Positions 13,886-21,659 of a DNA stretch of 27,079 nt are shown here, one piece after another. The notes beneath the pieces are model-generated. The model saw nothing but the letters and a program-made list of their open reading frames with translations, was not told the origin of the DNA and did not search any database. Numbering within the stretch: the first letter of the stretch is position 1; every line of letters begins with the position of its first letter. The stretch covers positions 1 through 27,079 of the forward strand of contig DATKWV010000006.1 of assembly GCA_035529405.1 (NCBI GenBank). The letters run 5' to 3'. A program made the translations under genes and the position numbers. The DNA is from DATKWV01 sp035529405 (GTDB lineage Bacteria > Planctomycetota > Phycisphaerae > Sedimentisphaerales > Anaerobacaceae).

Positions 13886-16800
13886 ATGGACAATAACGCA
13901 AAAAACGCCGGCATCTGTCGGCCGGGCCCCAAAGGTTTTATGCGCATTTTTGCGAGGATTCTTGTGCTTATTGTCTTGGTGTATGTGCTGTTTCTGCTTA
14001 CGGGCAGGGCGCTGCGCAAAATCGCCATTATGCAAATAACTGAAATGGTCGGCACTAAAGTGACCGCTGAATCACTGGACCTGGGCTTTGACGGTTCTGT
14101 CCTGATCAAAAACCTTGCCGTATTACCGTGGCAGCGCCTGAAATATGACAACACAATATTCAAGGCCCGGACAGTCTATGCCCGCTTTAGCCTGGCAAGT
14201 GTGCTGTTATTTCGCCCCCGGCTTAAAACCATCTCCGTCAATCATTTTGTTTTTGACGCGCAGTTCGACATGGACACCGCGAAATGGAATACGGCCTGTC
14301 TGAAACTCAAAGGCGGCGGTGCCGGCGGCGACAGAATACCATTTGTTGTCCTTGAAAACGGTATACTGCGCTACAGCAGGGTCTCGAATTCCTGCTCTAA
14401 AACGATTGCAGGGGTGCCGTTAGATGCGGTCTTAAAACCCGCCGAAAATATAAAAAATGCCTGTATCTTCACTCTGGCTACAGCCAGCACAGGCACGTTC
14501 GGCAGGAATACACTCAACGGTTTCTGGCGTCCGGGCCTTGTCACCATTGCCGGCGGAATCGCCTCTGCAGACCTGCCGGCCTTTGAAAGGGTATGGAAAA
14601 TAAATGTCCTGGCCGGAGAAATTAAATACGACCACTCCGGCATCTTTGCAGTGAATCTCAAAATAAAGGATTTGCAGAACAAACACGCTGCGCCCGGGTT
14701 TTCACCTGACCTTGAGAACATCCTTTTTCCGGAAAAGCTGGCTGCCCTTAAACCGTTAGAGGCCTTTTTCAGCCGGTTCAGACCCGCCGGAAACGCCGAC
14801 CTTGAGCTGCAGGCCGAGGGAAATCTTCAAAACCTCAGCCAAACCACGCTCGCCGGAAGACTCTACTGCAGGGACATTACCATCTGCGACCGCAAGTTCC
14901 CGTACACCGTGGAACACATCAAGGGCTGGGTTAACTTCAGCGAAAAGCAGGTCGTTTTGAATAACCTTATCGGCCGGCACGGCAACGTTGACCTGGCATT
15001 TAACGGCTCGCTTACAGGTCTGGTCTCGAATCGTGGGTACCAAATCCAGATTACAAGCGAAAACATGGCTTTGGACAGCGACCTGTATGCTGCGCTGAGC
15101 GAAAAGAAGCAAGAGGTCTGGTCGGACTTTGCGCCAGCAGGCACAGCTGCTATAAATTACTGCATCAGCCGGCAAACCGGGCAATCGGCTGAGAAGGCGC
15201 TGGCTGTCAAATTGCTCAACGCTGCGGTAACGTACCGTCACTTTCCCTACCCGCTCAAAAATCTTACCGGCACGATATACTTCCAGCCGGATGCTGCAAT
15301 TATTTCCTCGCTGCTGTGCCAGGAAAACAGCCGGACAATAAGCCTTCACGGCCGAGTTTCTTACAGTTACGACCAGTCATCGGCCTACGAAATTTTCATA
15401 AAGGCCGAGAATCTGCCTCTGGATAACGCGCTGGCTGCGGCGCTGCCGGCTGAGGAATCGCAACTGTGCACTGAGCTTGCCCGCACCGGGCTGATAAACA
15501 TTGAAAAACTCACAGGTAAAGTCTGGGCCGAGTCCGCCACTGCGCGGCCCTGTTACCATTTATCGCTGAACACAAGGCAATTCCAATTGAGCAATGATTT
15601 GATTGCACTGCTGCCGCCGACAATGGAAAAAGTTGTTACCGACCTGCAGCCCAGTGGAAACATCAGCGTAGCGGCCGATTTACTCAAAGACTCCAGCGAC
15701 TCGCAACTGAACTACGAACTGACAGTCAATTGTCTGAAAAATAATGCAACCCTCCAAAGCCTCGGATACCCTCTTGCAGATATCTGCGGCACGGTGACGG
15801 CAAATAAAGACAGCGTGACCCTGAAGGATATTACTGCAAGGGTGGCCCATAGCATACAGATAGCGCCCTATGTGCCGACCGTAAAACTGAACGGTCATAT
15901 AATTTTCGCCGAAAAGAACCCAAGTGTCGCCCATTTACAGCTAAGCGCCACAGATATACTGTTCGATAAGCAATTCGGTCTGGCGCTGCCGGAAAGTCTT
16001 GTCGCTGCTTACCGGAAGCTGTCACCTACCGGCCGACTTGACCTTGACAGCGTAAAGCTCGAAATATCGAATGACCTCGCCGGGGGAAGGAGCATCAATT
16101 TTGACGGCCGAATCGAACTTAAAAACTGTTCTTTCAATACCAGCCCCGTCATTACGAAGGCATACGCGAAATTCGATAAAGTCCGCGGCAGCTATAGCCG
16201 CGCCCTCGGCCTGGGCGCTACAACGGCCCGACTTGTCACCGCCGATTTCAGACTCAAGGCAAAAGCGCTCACAAACGCAGCTGCCGAGGGCATAACTTAC
16301 CACCCGGACGGTCGGACCTGGCTGGCTGACAACCTGGTCGCCGATTGTTACGATGGTACGGTCACGGGCAAATTCCAGCTTAAGCAGGCCGACACCGGCA
16401 CCTGGGAATATCAACTCCAGTCGGGCTTTGCCGATATAGACCTCAAACAGTTCCTTCTCGACCCCGAAGAGTCTGAAAATCCCGCTGCCGCTGAACAGGC
16501 GCAACAAAACCAAAACCGCACCGCCGGCAATGATTGTACCACCGGCAGAATGCACGGTTCACTGAGTGCCTATGGTCGTCTCGGCAGTTCTGATTCTCGT
16601 ATAGGAAGATGCAGACTGGCAATAACTGATATGAAACTGGGTAAAATGTCGCCGCTGGCCAAGCTGCTGAACGTGCTGAAACTGACACAGCCGGCCGACT
16701 TTGCCTTCGAGCAGATGCTGATGGACTCATACATAAACCACGACAAACTGTTTTTTCAAAAGTTCGATTTATCAGGCCAGGCCCTGGCGTTCAGCGGCTC

Positions 16801-17023
16801 AGGCTTTATGGACCTGCAAAACAACAGCCTCGATTTGACCCTTACCGCTCGAGGCCGGAGACTTGCCTCTGCAGAACCCGACGTGCTGCAATCGCTGACC
16901 GAAGGCCTGGGACACGCTGTGGTGCGAATGGACATCAACGGCACCCTTTACGACCCGAAAGTCACAACTACCGCTTTGCCGGTTATCAAACAATCCCTGC
17001 AGATTCTCGGCACCAAACCTTAA
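13886..17023 (+). CDS. Large AsmA-like envelope protein
   Basis: This 1045-aa protein has a single N-terminal membrane anchor (about residues 21-39, after a basic stretch), then a very long beta-rich domain of repeating short strands, ending in an AsmA-like C-terminal domain. The final 130 residues, with LSAYGRL, SGQALAFSGSG, GFMDLQNNSLDLTLTARGR and MDINGTLYDPKV, match the style of AsmA/YhdP/TamB-related proteins, which in other bacteria span the periplasm and move phospholipids between membranes. The family call is by eye, and the transport role is established only for some members. A downstream ATG at 13940, with AAAGG nearby, is a possible alternative start. It follows purD by 20 bp, so it is probably co-transcribed, and a short terminator hairpin follows. 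Confidence 0.75.
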   Translation: MDNNAKNAGICRPGPKGFMRIFARILVLIVLVYVLFLLTGRALRKIAIMQITEMVGTKVTAESLDLGFDGSVLIKNLAVLPWQRLKYDNTIFKARTVYARFSLASVLLFRPRLKTISVNHFVFDAQFDMDTAKWNTACLKLKGGGAGGDRIPFVVLENGILRYSRVSNSCSKTIAGVPLDAVLKPAENIKNACIFTLATASTGTFGRNTLNGFWRPGLVTIAGGIASADLPAFERVWKINVLAGEIKYDHSGIFAVNLKIKDLQNKHAAPGFSPDLENILFPEKLAALKPLEAFFSRFRPAGNADLELQAEGNLQNLSQTTLAGRLYCRDITICDRKFPYTVEHIKGWVNFSEKQVVLNNLIGRHGNVDLAFNGSLTGLVSNRGYQIQITSENMALDSDLYAALSEKKQEVWSDFAPAGTAAINYCISRQTGQSAEKALAVKLLNAAVTYRHFPYPLKNLTGTIYFQPDAAIISSLLCQENSRTISLHGRVSYSYDQSSAYEIFIKAENLPLDNALAAALPAEESQLCTELARTGLINIEKLTGKVWAESATARPCYHLSLNTRQFQLSNDLIALLPPTMEKVVTDLQPSGNISVAADLLKDSSDSQLNYELTVNCLKNNATLQSLGYPLADICGTVTANKDSVTLKDITARVAHSIQIAPYVPTVKLNGHIIFAEKNPSVAHLQLSATDILFDKQFGLALPESLVAAYRKLSPTGRLDLDSVKLEISNDLAGGRSINFDGRIELKNCSFNTSPVITKAYAKFDKVRGSYSRALGLGATTARLVTADFRLKAKALTNAAAEGITYHPDGRTWLADNLVADCYDGTVTGKFQLKQADTGTWEYQLQSGFADIDLKQFLLDPEESENPAAAEQAQQNQNRTAGNDCTTGRMHGSLSAYGRLGSSDSRIGRCRLAITDMKLGKMSPLAKLLNVLKLTQPADFAFEQMLMDSYINHDKLFFQKFDLSGQALAFSGSGFMDLQNNSLDLTLTARGRRLASAEPDVLQSLTEGLGHAVVRMDINGTLYDPKVTTTALPVIKQSLQILGTKP

Positions 17024-17051
17024 AAGGGGCGCGGGCAAATGTAAGTGAATT

Positions 17052-17070
17052 AGCCGGTAAACCGGTTTTT
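17052..17070 (+). terminator. Short terminator hairpin after the AsmA-like gene
   Basis: The stem AGCCGG/CCGGTT (six pairs including one G-T) has the loop TAAA and is followed by further Ts. The stem is short, but the hairpin plus T-run lies 28 nt after the stop and just before a new promoter. Confidence 0.45.
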
Positions 17071-17097
17071 CTTCGGTATATGCGAAGCAGAAAACCC

Positions 17098-17125
17098 TTG
17101 CAATCAATGTTTTTGCACTTATAAT
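17098..17125 (+). promoter_or_regulatory. Near-consensus promoter of the TPR/alpha-CTD gene
   Basis: TTGCAA (17098-17103), a 16-nt spacer, then a perfect TATAAT (17120-17125). Transcription would begin near 17132, about 39 nt before ATG 17171. The ATG at 17144 would then sit only about 12 nt into the transcript without a Shine-Dalgarno sequence, supporting the downstream start. Confidence 0.7.
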
Positions 17126-17170
17126 ATCGTGCTTTAAGCTGATATGCCAAAAATTAAATCGGGAGCCATT

Positions 17171-18484
17171 ATGATGGAAGCAATGACAAAAACGATGCAA
17201 ATCGACTTATTCGGCGAACAACTGCCCACAATCCAGCAGCTCAAGCAGCTTTCTGACCGGGTGCACGCCAGCGAACAAAACACCATGAATTTCACGCAGC
17301 AGGTTCAGTCCAACATCAACACCAGCACCCCGGAAGGTGCCCTGGCCGTCGGGATCGGACTTTTCATACTCGGCAGAAATGCCGAAGCGGTTGAGAAACT
17401 TCAGAACGCATCCGACTGCAAGGAAAAATTTATCTATATGGCCCTGGCGCTTCGCCGCATGCGCCGCTTCGACCAGGCCATCGACAACCTTCAGAAAAGC
17501 CTCGATTACGGTGCTCAACTCCCGGATATAACTCTTGAGAAAGCTGCTACATATCGCCAGGCATCCGACTGGGACGCTGCCGAAAAGGAACTCAAGAAAA
17601 ACGCGAATTTCCAGAACGTCAGCGCCGACTATCACTATCAGCTTGCCCGCCTTCAGGAAGTACAGGGTTTTTACCTGGACGCCGTGGACAATTACAAAAT
17701 TGCCCTCGAGTTGTCCCCGAACGACCACAAGACCCTCTTCCACCTGGCGTACAGGTGCGACCTGTCCGGTAATGAGGACGCCGCAATTGACTACTATAAG
17801 GAGATTGTGTCCACTTCGCCGGTCCAGGTACACGCCCTGATAAACCTCGCTGTGCTCTACGAGGACAGGGACGATTTCGAAAAAGCGGCGCAATGTATAG
17901 ACAAGGTCCTGATGTTTCATCCCAATCACCAAAGAGCCATCATGTACAAAAAAGACATCGAAGACTCCAAAACAATGTTCTACGATGAAGAAAAGGAAAA
18001 GAAGAAAAGCCGCAGAAACCAAGTCCTTGATACGCCGCTGTCTGACTTCGAGCTGTCGGTCAGAAGCAGAAACTGCCTTAGGAAAATGAACCTGTATACG
18101 CTGCGTAACCTGCTGCATGTCACAGAGGCCGAGCTGTTATCCTACAAGAATTTCGGTGAAACTTCACTGAAGGAAATCAACGTTGTGCTTGATTCCAAGG
18201 GATTGCGGCTTGGTATGGCCCTGGACCAAAAGCAGTTTCCCGCGGAATCCGACCAGCAGGTCCCTGCGCCCGACACCGTTCTGCTGGGTAAATCCGTCGA
18301 AATACTTCAACTGTCGGTTCGCGCTCGAAACTGCTTACAGAGCCTGAACCTCAGAACTGTCGGGGAACTCGTACAGAAAACCGATGCCGAGCTGCTTGCC
18401 AGCAAAAACTTCGGCGTTACAAGCCTTAACGAAATTAAAAATGCCCTCAGCGCCCTGGGCGTATCTCTGCGAAGTCTGGATTAA
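17171..18484 (+). CDS. TPR protein with two C-terminal RNA polymerase alpha-CTD-like domains
   Basis: This 437-aa protein combines an N-terminal TPR array (about residues 60-265, at least five repeats, giving a protein-binding scaffold), a basic linker EKEKKKSRR (about 274-282), and two helix-hairpin-helix domains resembling the RNA polymerase alpha C-terminal domain (about 288-348 and 375-437). Matching E. coli alpha by eye, R265, N268, C269, G296, S299 and E302 are kept in both copies (R298/N301/C302/G329/S332/E335 and R384/N387/C388/G415/S418/E421). K298 reads Thr in both. Copy 1 also keeps D259 and E261, which contact sigma; copy 2 does not. There is no alpha N-terminal assembly domain, so it is not RpoA. 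GGGAG lies 5 nt before ATG 17171, and an ATG at 17174 is also possible. Function unknown; DNA binding or polymerase association is inference. Confidence 0.9.
   Translation: MMEAMTKTMQIDLFGEQLPTIQQLKQLSDRVHASEQNTMNFTQQVQSNINTSTPEGALAVGIGLFILGRNAEAVEKLQNASDCKEKFIYMALALRRMRRFDQAIDNLQKSLDYGAQLPDITLEKAATYRQASDWDAAEKELKKNANFQNVSADYHYQLARLQEVQGFYLDAVDNYKIALELSPNDHKTLFHLAYRCDLSGNEDAAIDYYKEIVSTSPVQVHALINLAVLYEDRDDFEKAAQCIDKVLMFHPNHQRAIMYKKDIEDSKTMFYDEEKEKKKSRRNQVLDTPLSDFELSVRSRNCLRKMNLYTLRNLLHVTEAELLSYKNFGETSLKEINVVLDSKGLRLGMALDQKQFPAESDQQVPAPDTVLLGKSVEILQLSVRARNCLQSLNLRTVGELVQKTDAELLASKNFGVTSLNEIKNALSALGVSLRSLD
18032..18214 (+). other. Alpha-CTD-like domain 1
   Basis: About 61 residues from TPLSDFELSVRSRNCL to KGLRLG. 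It shows the alpha-CTD DNA-contact set (Arg, Asn, Cys, Gly, Ser, Glu) and the D-x-E pair equivalent to the sigma-contacting 261 determinant. Confidence 0.85.
18293..18481 (+). other. Alpha-CTD-like domain 2
   Basis: About 63 residues ending at the protein's C-terminus, from SVEILQLSVRARNCL to GVSLRSLD. The same DNA-contact residues as domain 1 are kept. Positions equivalent to D259 and E261 read Ile and Gln. Confidence 0.85.
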
Positions 18485-18554
18485 AAAAAAACCGGCTGGT
18501 CATCCCGGTAAAAAAGCAGATGCACCTCAGGGCCGTTGCGCATATACATCAGTT

Positions 18555-19946
18555 ATGATTTATGCAGTTGGCAAAAAAACAAAAAAACCCACCAAAGTCT
18601 TTCTGGTGTTTATATGCCTGACAATCTCAGGCTGCGCGAAAAGACCCGCAGACCAGCCTACCATCCATATGGACATCGCACCGCAGTTTTGGGTAAGAGT
18701 ATTATTACTCGACGATATTAAAGCGTGTACGGTCACGTTAAAAACCGCTTTTGAAGTTTATGACCCACAGACTGCGCAAAAGCGAACGTTTCAAAAGCCT
18801 GATGCGCCGATAACTATACGGATTGCCCAAGGCAAAATCACCTTTGCACCGCCCCTGCCGGCCCCTGCCGACAGCAACGACACCTGGCCGGCTACTTTTT
18901 CGGCTGGTACCGAATTAGTGATGTGCCCGCAAAGCCCCTACATATTCGACATCGACGGCCGGGATTACCGCGGCAAGCTAAAGCTGGTGCTCAATCAGGA
19001 TAATAGTTCATTTGACGCTGTTAACCTGGTCCCGCTTGAACCCTATCTGGCAGGCGTGGTCGGTGCCGAAATGCCCCGCTGGTGGAAACCCGAAGCGCTG
19101 AAGGCCCAGGCAATAGCCGCAAGAACATATTGTTTGTACATAAAAAAGCGATTTGGACAAAACCGGCACTGGGACGTGACCAAAACCGCCGGCAGCCAGG
19201 TCTATCTGGGCCTGGCTGGCGAGTCAGCACAAATCTGGAGAGCCGTCAACGCTACAATCGGCCGGGTGCTGGCGTGTCAGGTCGATGACCGGTCCGCGCA
19301 GGAACAGACCATCGAAGCACTTCACGGCACAGACTATGTGCTGTTTCCAGCATACTACAGTTCCGTCTGCGGCGGCCATTCGGAAAACAGCCAAAACGTG
19401 TTCGGCGGCAGACGCTTTGAACCTCTTGCCGGCGTACCTTGTCCGTACTGCAAAAAAACTGCAAAAACCGCTTACCTGTCCTGGCAGGCCGAATTTGACT
19501 ACGATGATGCGTGTGCCCGGCTGCAAAAAAAATACCAAAAACTAAAATCGCTTGGCAAAATCGACCAGATAGTACCCGCCGCCGGCAGCGACTATCAGGT
19601 AAAAACCCGTAAGCGGACATCAAAGCTGTCAAGGCTGACTATGATTAAGCTGGTCGGCTCAACCGGCAAAACGGAAATGTTACGGGCAGAGGATTTCCGC
19701 TTATCCATAGACCCCTCCGGAAACAAATTTAAAAGCACAATCTGCACCATTGAAACCGACCAAACCTCCCATACCGCAAGCGTTTCTGAAAAATCGGCCA
19801 AAACCCTTCTGGTGGCCGGCAGCGGCTTCGGCCACGGTGTGGGTATGTGCCAGCACGGCGCACAGGCAATGGCAAAGCGAAAAAAAAACGCCCGACAGAT
19901 ACTTTCACATTATTACCCGAATTCTAAAATTATCTCTATTTACTGA
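18555..19946 (+). CDS. SpoIID/LytB-domain lipoprotein
   Basis: A predicted lipoprotein of 463 aa. A basic N-terminus and hydrophobic core are followed by the lipobox ISGC (lipidated Cys at 27). The frame is open from 18384, but only ATG 18555 puts the signal peptide at the N-terminus; it has no clear Shine-Dalgarno sequence. A SpoIID/amidase-enhancer domain starts near residue 160 with EPYLAGVVGAEMP; the Glu in GAEMP (172) matches the catalytic Glu of SpoIID, a glycan-strand lytic transglycosylase in endospore formers. CGGHSENSQNVFGG and the paired cysteines in GVPCPYC follow, and GFGHGVGMCQHGAQAMA lies near the C-terminus. Outside spore formers this domain probably remodels peptidoglycan, which is inference. 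Its stop is 1 bp from tgt, so the two are co-translated. Confidence 0.88.
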   Translation: MIYAVGKKTKKPTKVFLVFICLTISGCAKRPADQPTIHMDIAPQFWVRVLLLDDIKACTVTLKTAFEVYDPQTAQKRTFQKPDAPITIRIAQGKITFAPPLPAPADSNDTWPATFSAGTELVMCPQSPYIFDIDGRDYRGKLKLVLNQDNSSFDAVNLVPLEPYLAGVVGAEMPRWWKPEALKAQAIAARTYCLYIKKRFGQNRHWDVTKTAGSQVYLGLAGESAQIWRAVNATIGRVLACQVDDRSAQEQTIEALHGTDYVLFPAYYSSVCGGHSENSQNVFGGRRFEPLAGVPCPYCKKTAKTAYLSWQAEFDYDDACARLQKKYQKLKSLGKIDQIVPAAGSDYQVKTRKRTSKLSRLTMIKLVGSTGKTEMLRAEDFRLSIDPSGNKFKSTICTIETDQTSHTASVSEKSAKTLLVAGSGFGHGVGMCQHGAQAMAKRKKNARQILSHYYPNSKIISIY

Positions 19947-19947
19947 A

Positions 19948-21072
19948 ATGCCCGACAAAACCTTTACCATCCTCGAAACCGACCCGCACAGTGCCGCACG
20001 CACGGGCCTGCTTGCCACTGCGCATGGAACTGTTGAAACTCCCGTATTCTGCCCGGTCGGCACCGCCGGTACGGTTAAGGGAATCACCCCCCAACAACTG
20101 CTGGAAACGCGTACGGAAATGATATTGGCCAACATCTACCATCTGCTGCTTCGGCCTGGAATTGATGTAATCGAGAAAATCGGCGGCCTGCATACATTTA
20201 TGGGATGGCCGAAGCCCATAATCACCGACAGCGGCGGATACCAGATTCTTTCTCTCAGTCCACTGGTAAAAATTCGAAGCGGCGGTGTTGAGTTCAGCAG
20301 TCACGTTGACGGCCAAAAAATCTTGCTCACCGCCGAAACTGCTGTAAAAATCCAGAACCGCCTCGGTGCCGACATAGTAATGTGCCTGGACCAGTGCACC
20401 CCTTTTCCCTGCCCCGATGCGCAGATGCAAAAGGCCGTGGAAACAACGCTTCGCTGGGCCGCTGCCTGCAAAAAGGCCCACGCAAATCCACAGCGGCTTT
20501 TATTCGGCATCGTGCAGGGCGGCGTAAACCCGCAGCTGCGCCGCCTGTGTGCAACAGAACTTGTTAAGCTGGACTTTGACGGTTATGCTATCGGCGGCCT
20601 GTGTGTCGGTGAAGGCCATGAAAATATGATTAAAACCGTTGGCCTGGTAAACGAAATTCTGCCGCAGGAAAGGGTCCGCTATTTAATGGGTGCCGGGACC
20701 CCAGCTGATATTATCGCCGCTGTGGCCGCAGGCGTGGATATATTTGATTGTGTCCTGCCCACACGCAACGGCAGAAACGCCTTTGCATTTACTGAAAAAG
20801 GCCCGCTGCGGCTCAGGAACAGCCTGCATATACAAAGCACCCAGCCCGTTGAAGACGGTTGTGATTGTTATTGCTGCAGGAATTTTACACGCGCAGCTAT
20901 AAGGCATTTTTTTAATTGCGGCGAAATGCTCGGCCCTATTTTGCTGTCGGTCCATAACATTTCCTTCTACCAGAGACTGATGGCCCAGGTCAGGCAAAAC
21001 ATACAAAAAAAGCGGTTTTCGCAATGGGCCAGGGAAAAAATGAGTATGTATTTCAACCATGAAGCCGGCTAA
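19948..21072 (+). CDS. tgt: Queuine/7-deazaguanine tRNA-ribosyltransferase
   Basis: Tgt exchanges G34 in GUN-anticodon tRNAs for preQ1 on the way to queuosine. The frame is open from 19750, but the natural start is ATG 19948, one base after the spoIID-like stop, giving 374 aa. D94 (TDSGGYQ) and the nucleophile D267 (DIFDCVLPTRNGRNA) are present, as are D148, C150 and Q190 of the base pocket. The zinc site C305, C307, C310 and H336 is intact. GGLCVGE has Cys where many bacterial enzymes have Ala, next to the conserved Val that fits preQ1. No Shine-Dalgarno sequence is seen, so translation is probably coupled. The following yajC and secDF genes form the classical tgt-yajC-sec order. No queC, D, E or F gene is in the window. 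Confidence 0.96.
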   Translation: MPDKTFTILETDPHSAARTGLLATAHGTVETPVFCPVGTAGTVKGITPQQLLETRTEMILANIYHLLLRPGIDVIEKIGGLHTFMGWPKPIITDSGGYQILSLSPLVKIRSGGVEFSSHVDGQKILLTAETAVKIQNRLGADIVMCLDQCTPFPCPDAQMQKAVETTLRWAAACKKAHANPQRLLFGIVQGGVNPQLRRLCATELVKLDFDGYAIGGLCVGEGHENMIKTVGLVNEILPQERVRYLMGAGTPADIIAAVAAGVDIFDCVLPTRNGRNAFAFTEKGPLRLRNSLHIQSTQPVEDGCDCYCCRNFTRAAIRHFFNCGEMLGPILLSVHNISFYQRLMAQVRQNIQKKRFSQWAREKMSMYFNHEAG

Positions 21073-21200
21073 ACCGCCGCAAAATAAGAATTTCACAAAT
21101 TTTCTGTAATTTACGGCGATTGTCGGTTATAAGTTAGGGTTTATCTGTGGTTGGCTGTTTATTAGAAAAACCGGCAGCTTATATGAAAGGATGGCAAAAA

Positions 21201-21626
21201 ATGAATAACATTTGGCTGTTAGCTCAGGCACAAAACGCCGACTCCGGCGAATCAGGCATCACTTCAGAACCCCTCGGCACCCAGGAAACCTCCACCAAGA
21301 CCCTCGCACCCGGCGAACAGGCACCGTCTGAACCGCAACGCAAAACCAGTCCGGTGAACATTCAGTCCATTGTGTTATTAGGTCTGATGTTTGTGGTAAT
21401 GTACTTTCTGCTGTTCAGGTCGCCGCGAAAAAAACAGCAGCAGCATCAAAAAATGGTACAGCAGCTCAAGAAAAACGACAAAGTACAGACCGTAGGCGGA
21501 ATCATAGGCACCATTGTCGATGTTAAGGACAATTACATTACGCTGAAGGTTGACGAATCCAACAACACTAAAATAAGAATCAGCTCCGCGGCCATTGCAA
21601 AGAATGTCTCAACGGACACCGAGTGA
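21201..21626 (+). CDS. yajC: Sec translocon accessory subunit YajC
   Basis: YajC is a small single-pass inner-membrane protein that associates with SecDF. Of several in-frame ATGs upstream, 21201 has AAAGGA about 9 nt before it, giving 141 aa. The membrane segment is at about 55-73, followed by the typical FRSPRKKQQQHQKM stretch and the cytosolic KNDKVQTVGGIIGTIVDV motif (about 90-107). The N-terminal region before the helix is about 50 residues, Ser/Thr/Glu/Pro-rich, and longer than the roughly 20 residues in E. coli YajC. It lies 33 bp before secDF and downstream of tgt, the standard arrangement. Confidence 0.94.
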   Translation: MNNIWLLAQAQNADSGESGITSEPLGTQETSTKTLAPGEQAPSEPQRKTSPVNIQSIVLLGLMFVVMYFLLFRSPRKKQQQHQKMVQQLKKNDKVQTVGGIIGTIVDVKDNYITLKVDESNNTKIRISSAAIAKNVSTDTE

Positions 21627-21659
21627 AATCGTTAAGCAACATCATCTAAGGGAGTGATT

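Noticed and set aside
18483..18515. Inverted repeat ACCGG-N9-CCGGT flanked by A-runs
   Set aside because: On the minus strand it looks like a terminator with a U-run, but no minus-strand gene lies nearby, and on the plus strand no T-tract follows. The stem is only 5 bp.
18384..18554. N-terminal extension of the SpoIID-like frame overlapping the TPR/alpha-CTD gene
   Set aside because: It reads an alternative frame of the second alpha-CTD. Starting at 18555 places a proper lipoprotein signal at the N-terminus.
19750..19947. N-terminal extension of tgt into the SpoIID-like gene
   Set aside because: Tgt homologues begin close to the FTILETD segment, and the extension is a shadow of the GHGVGMCQHG coding region.
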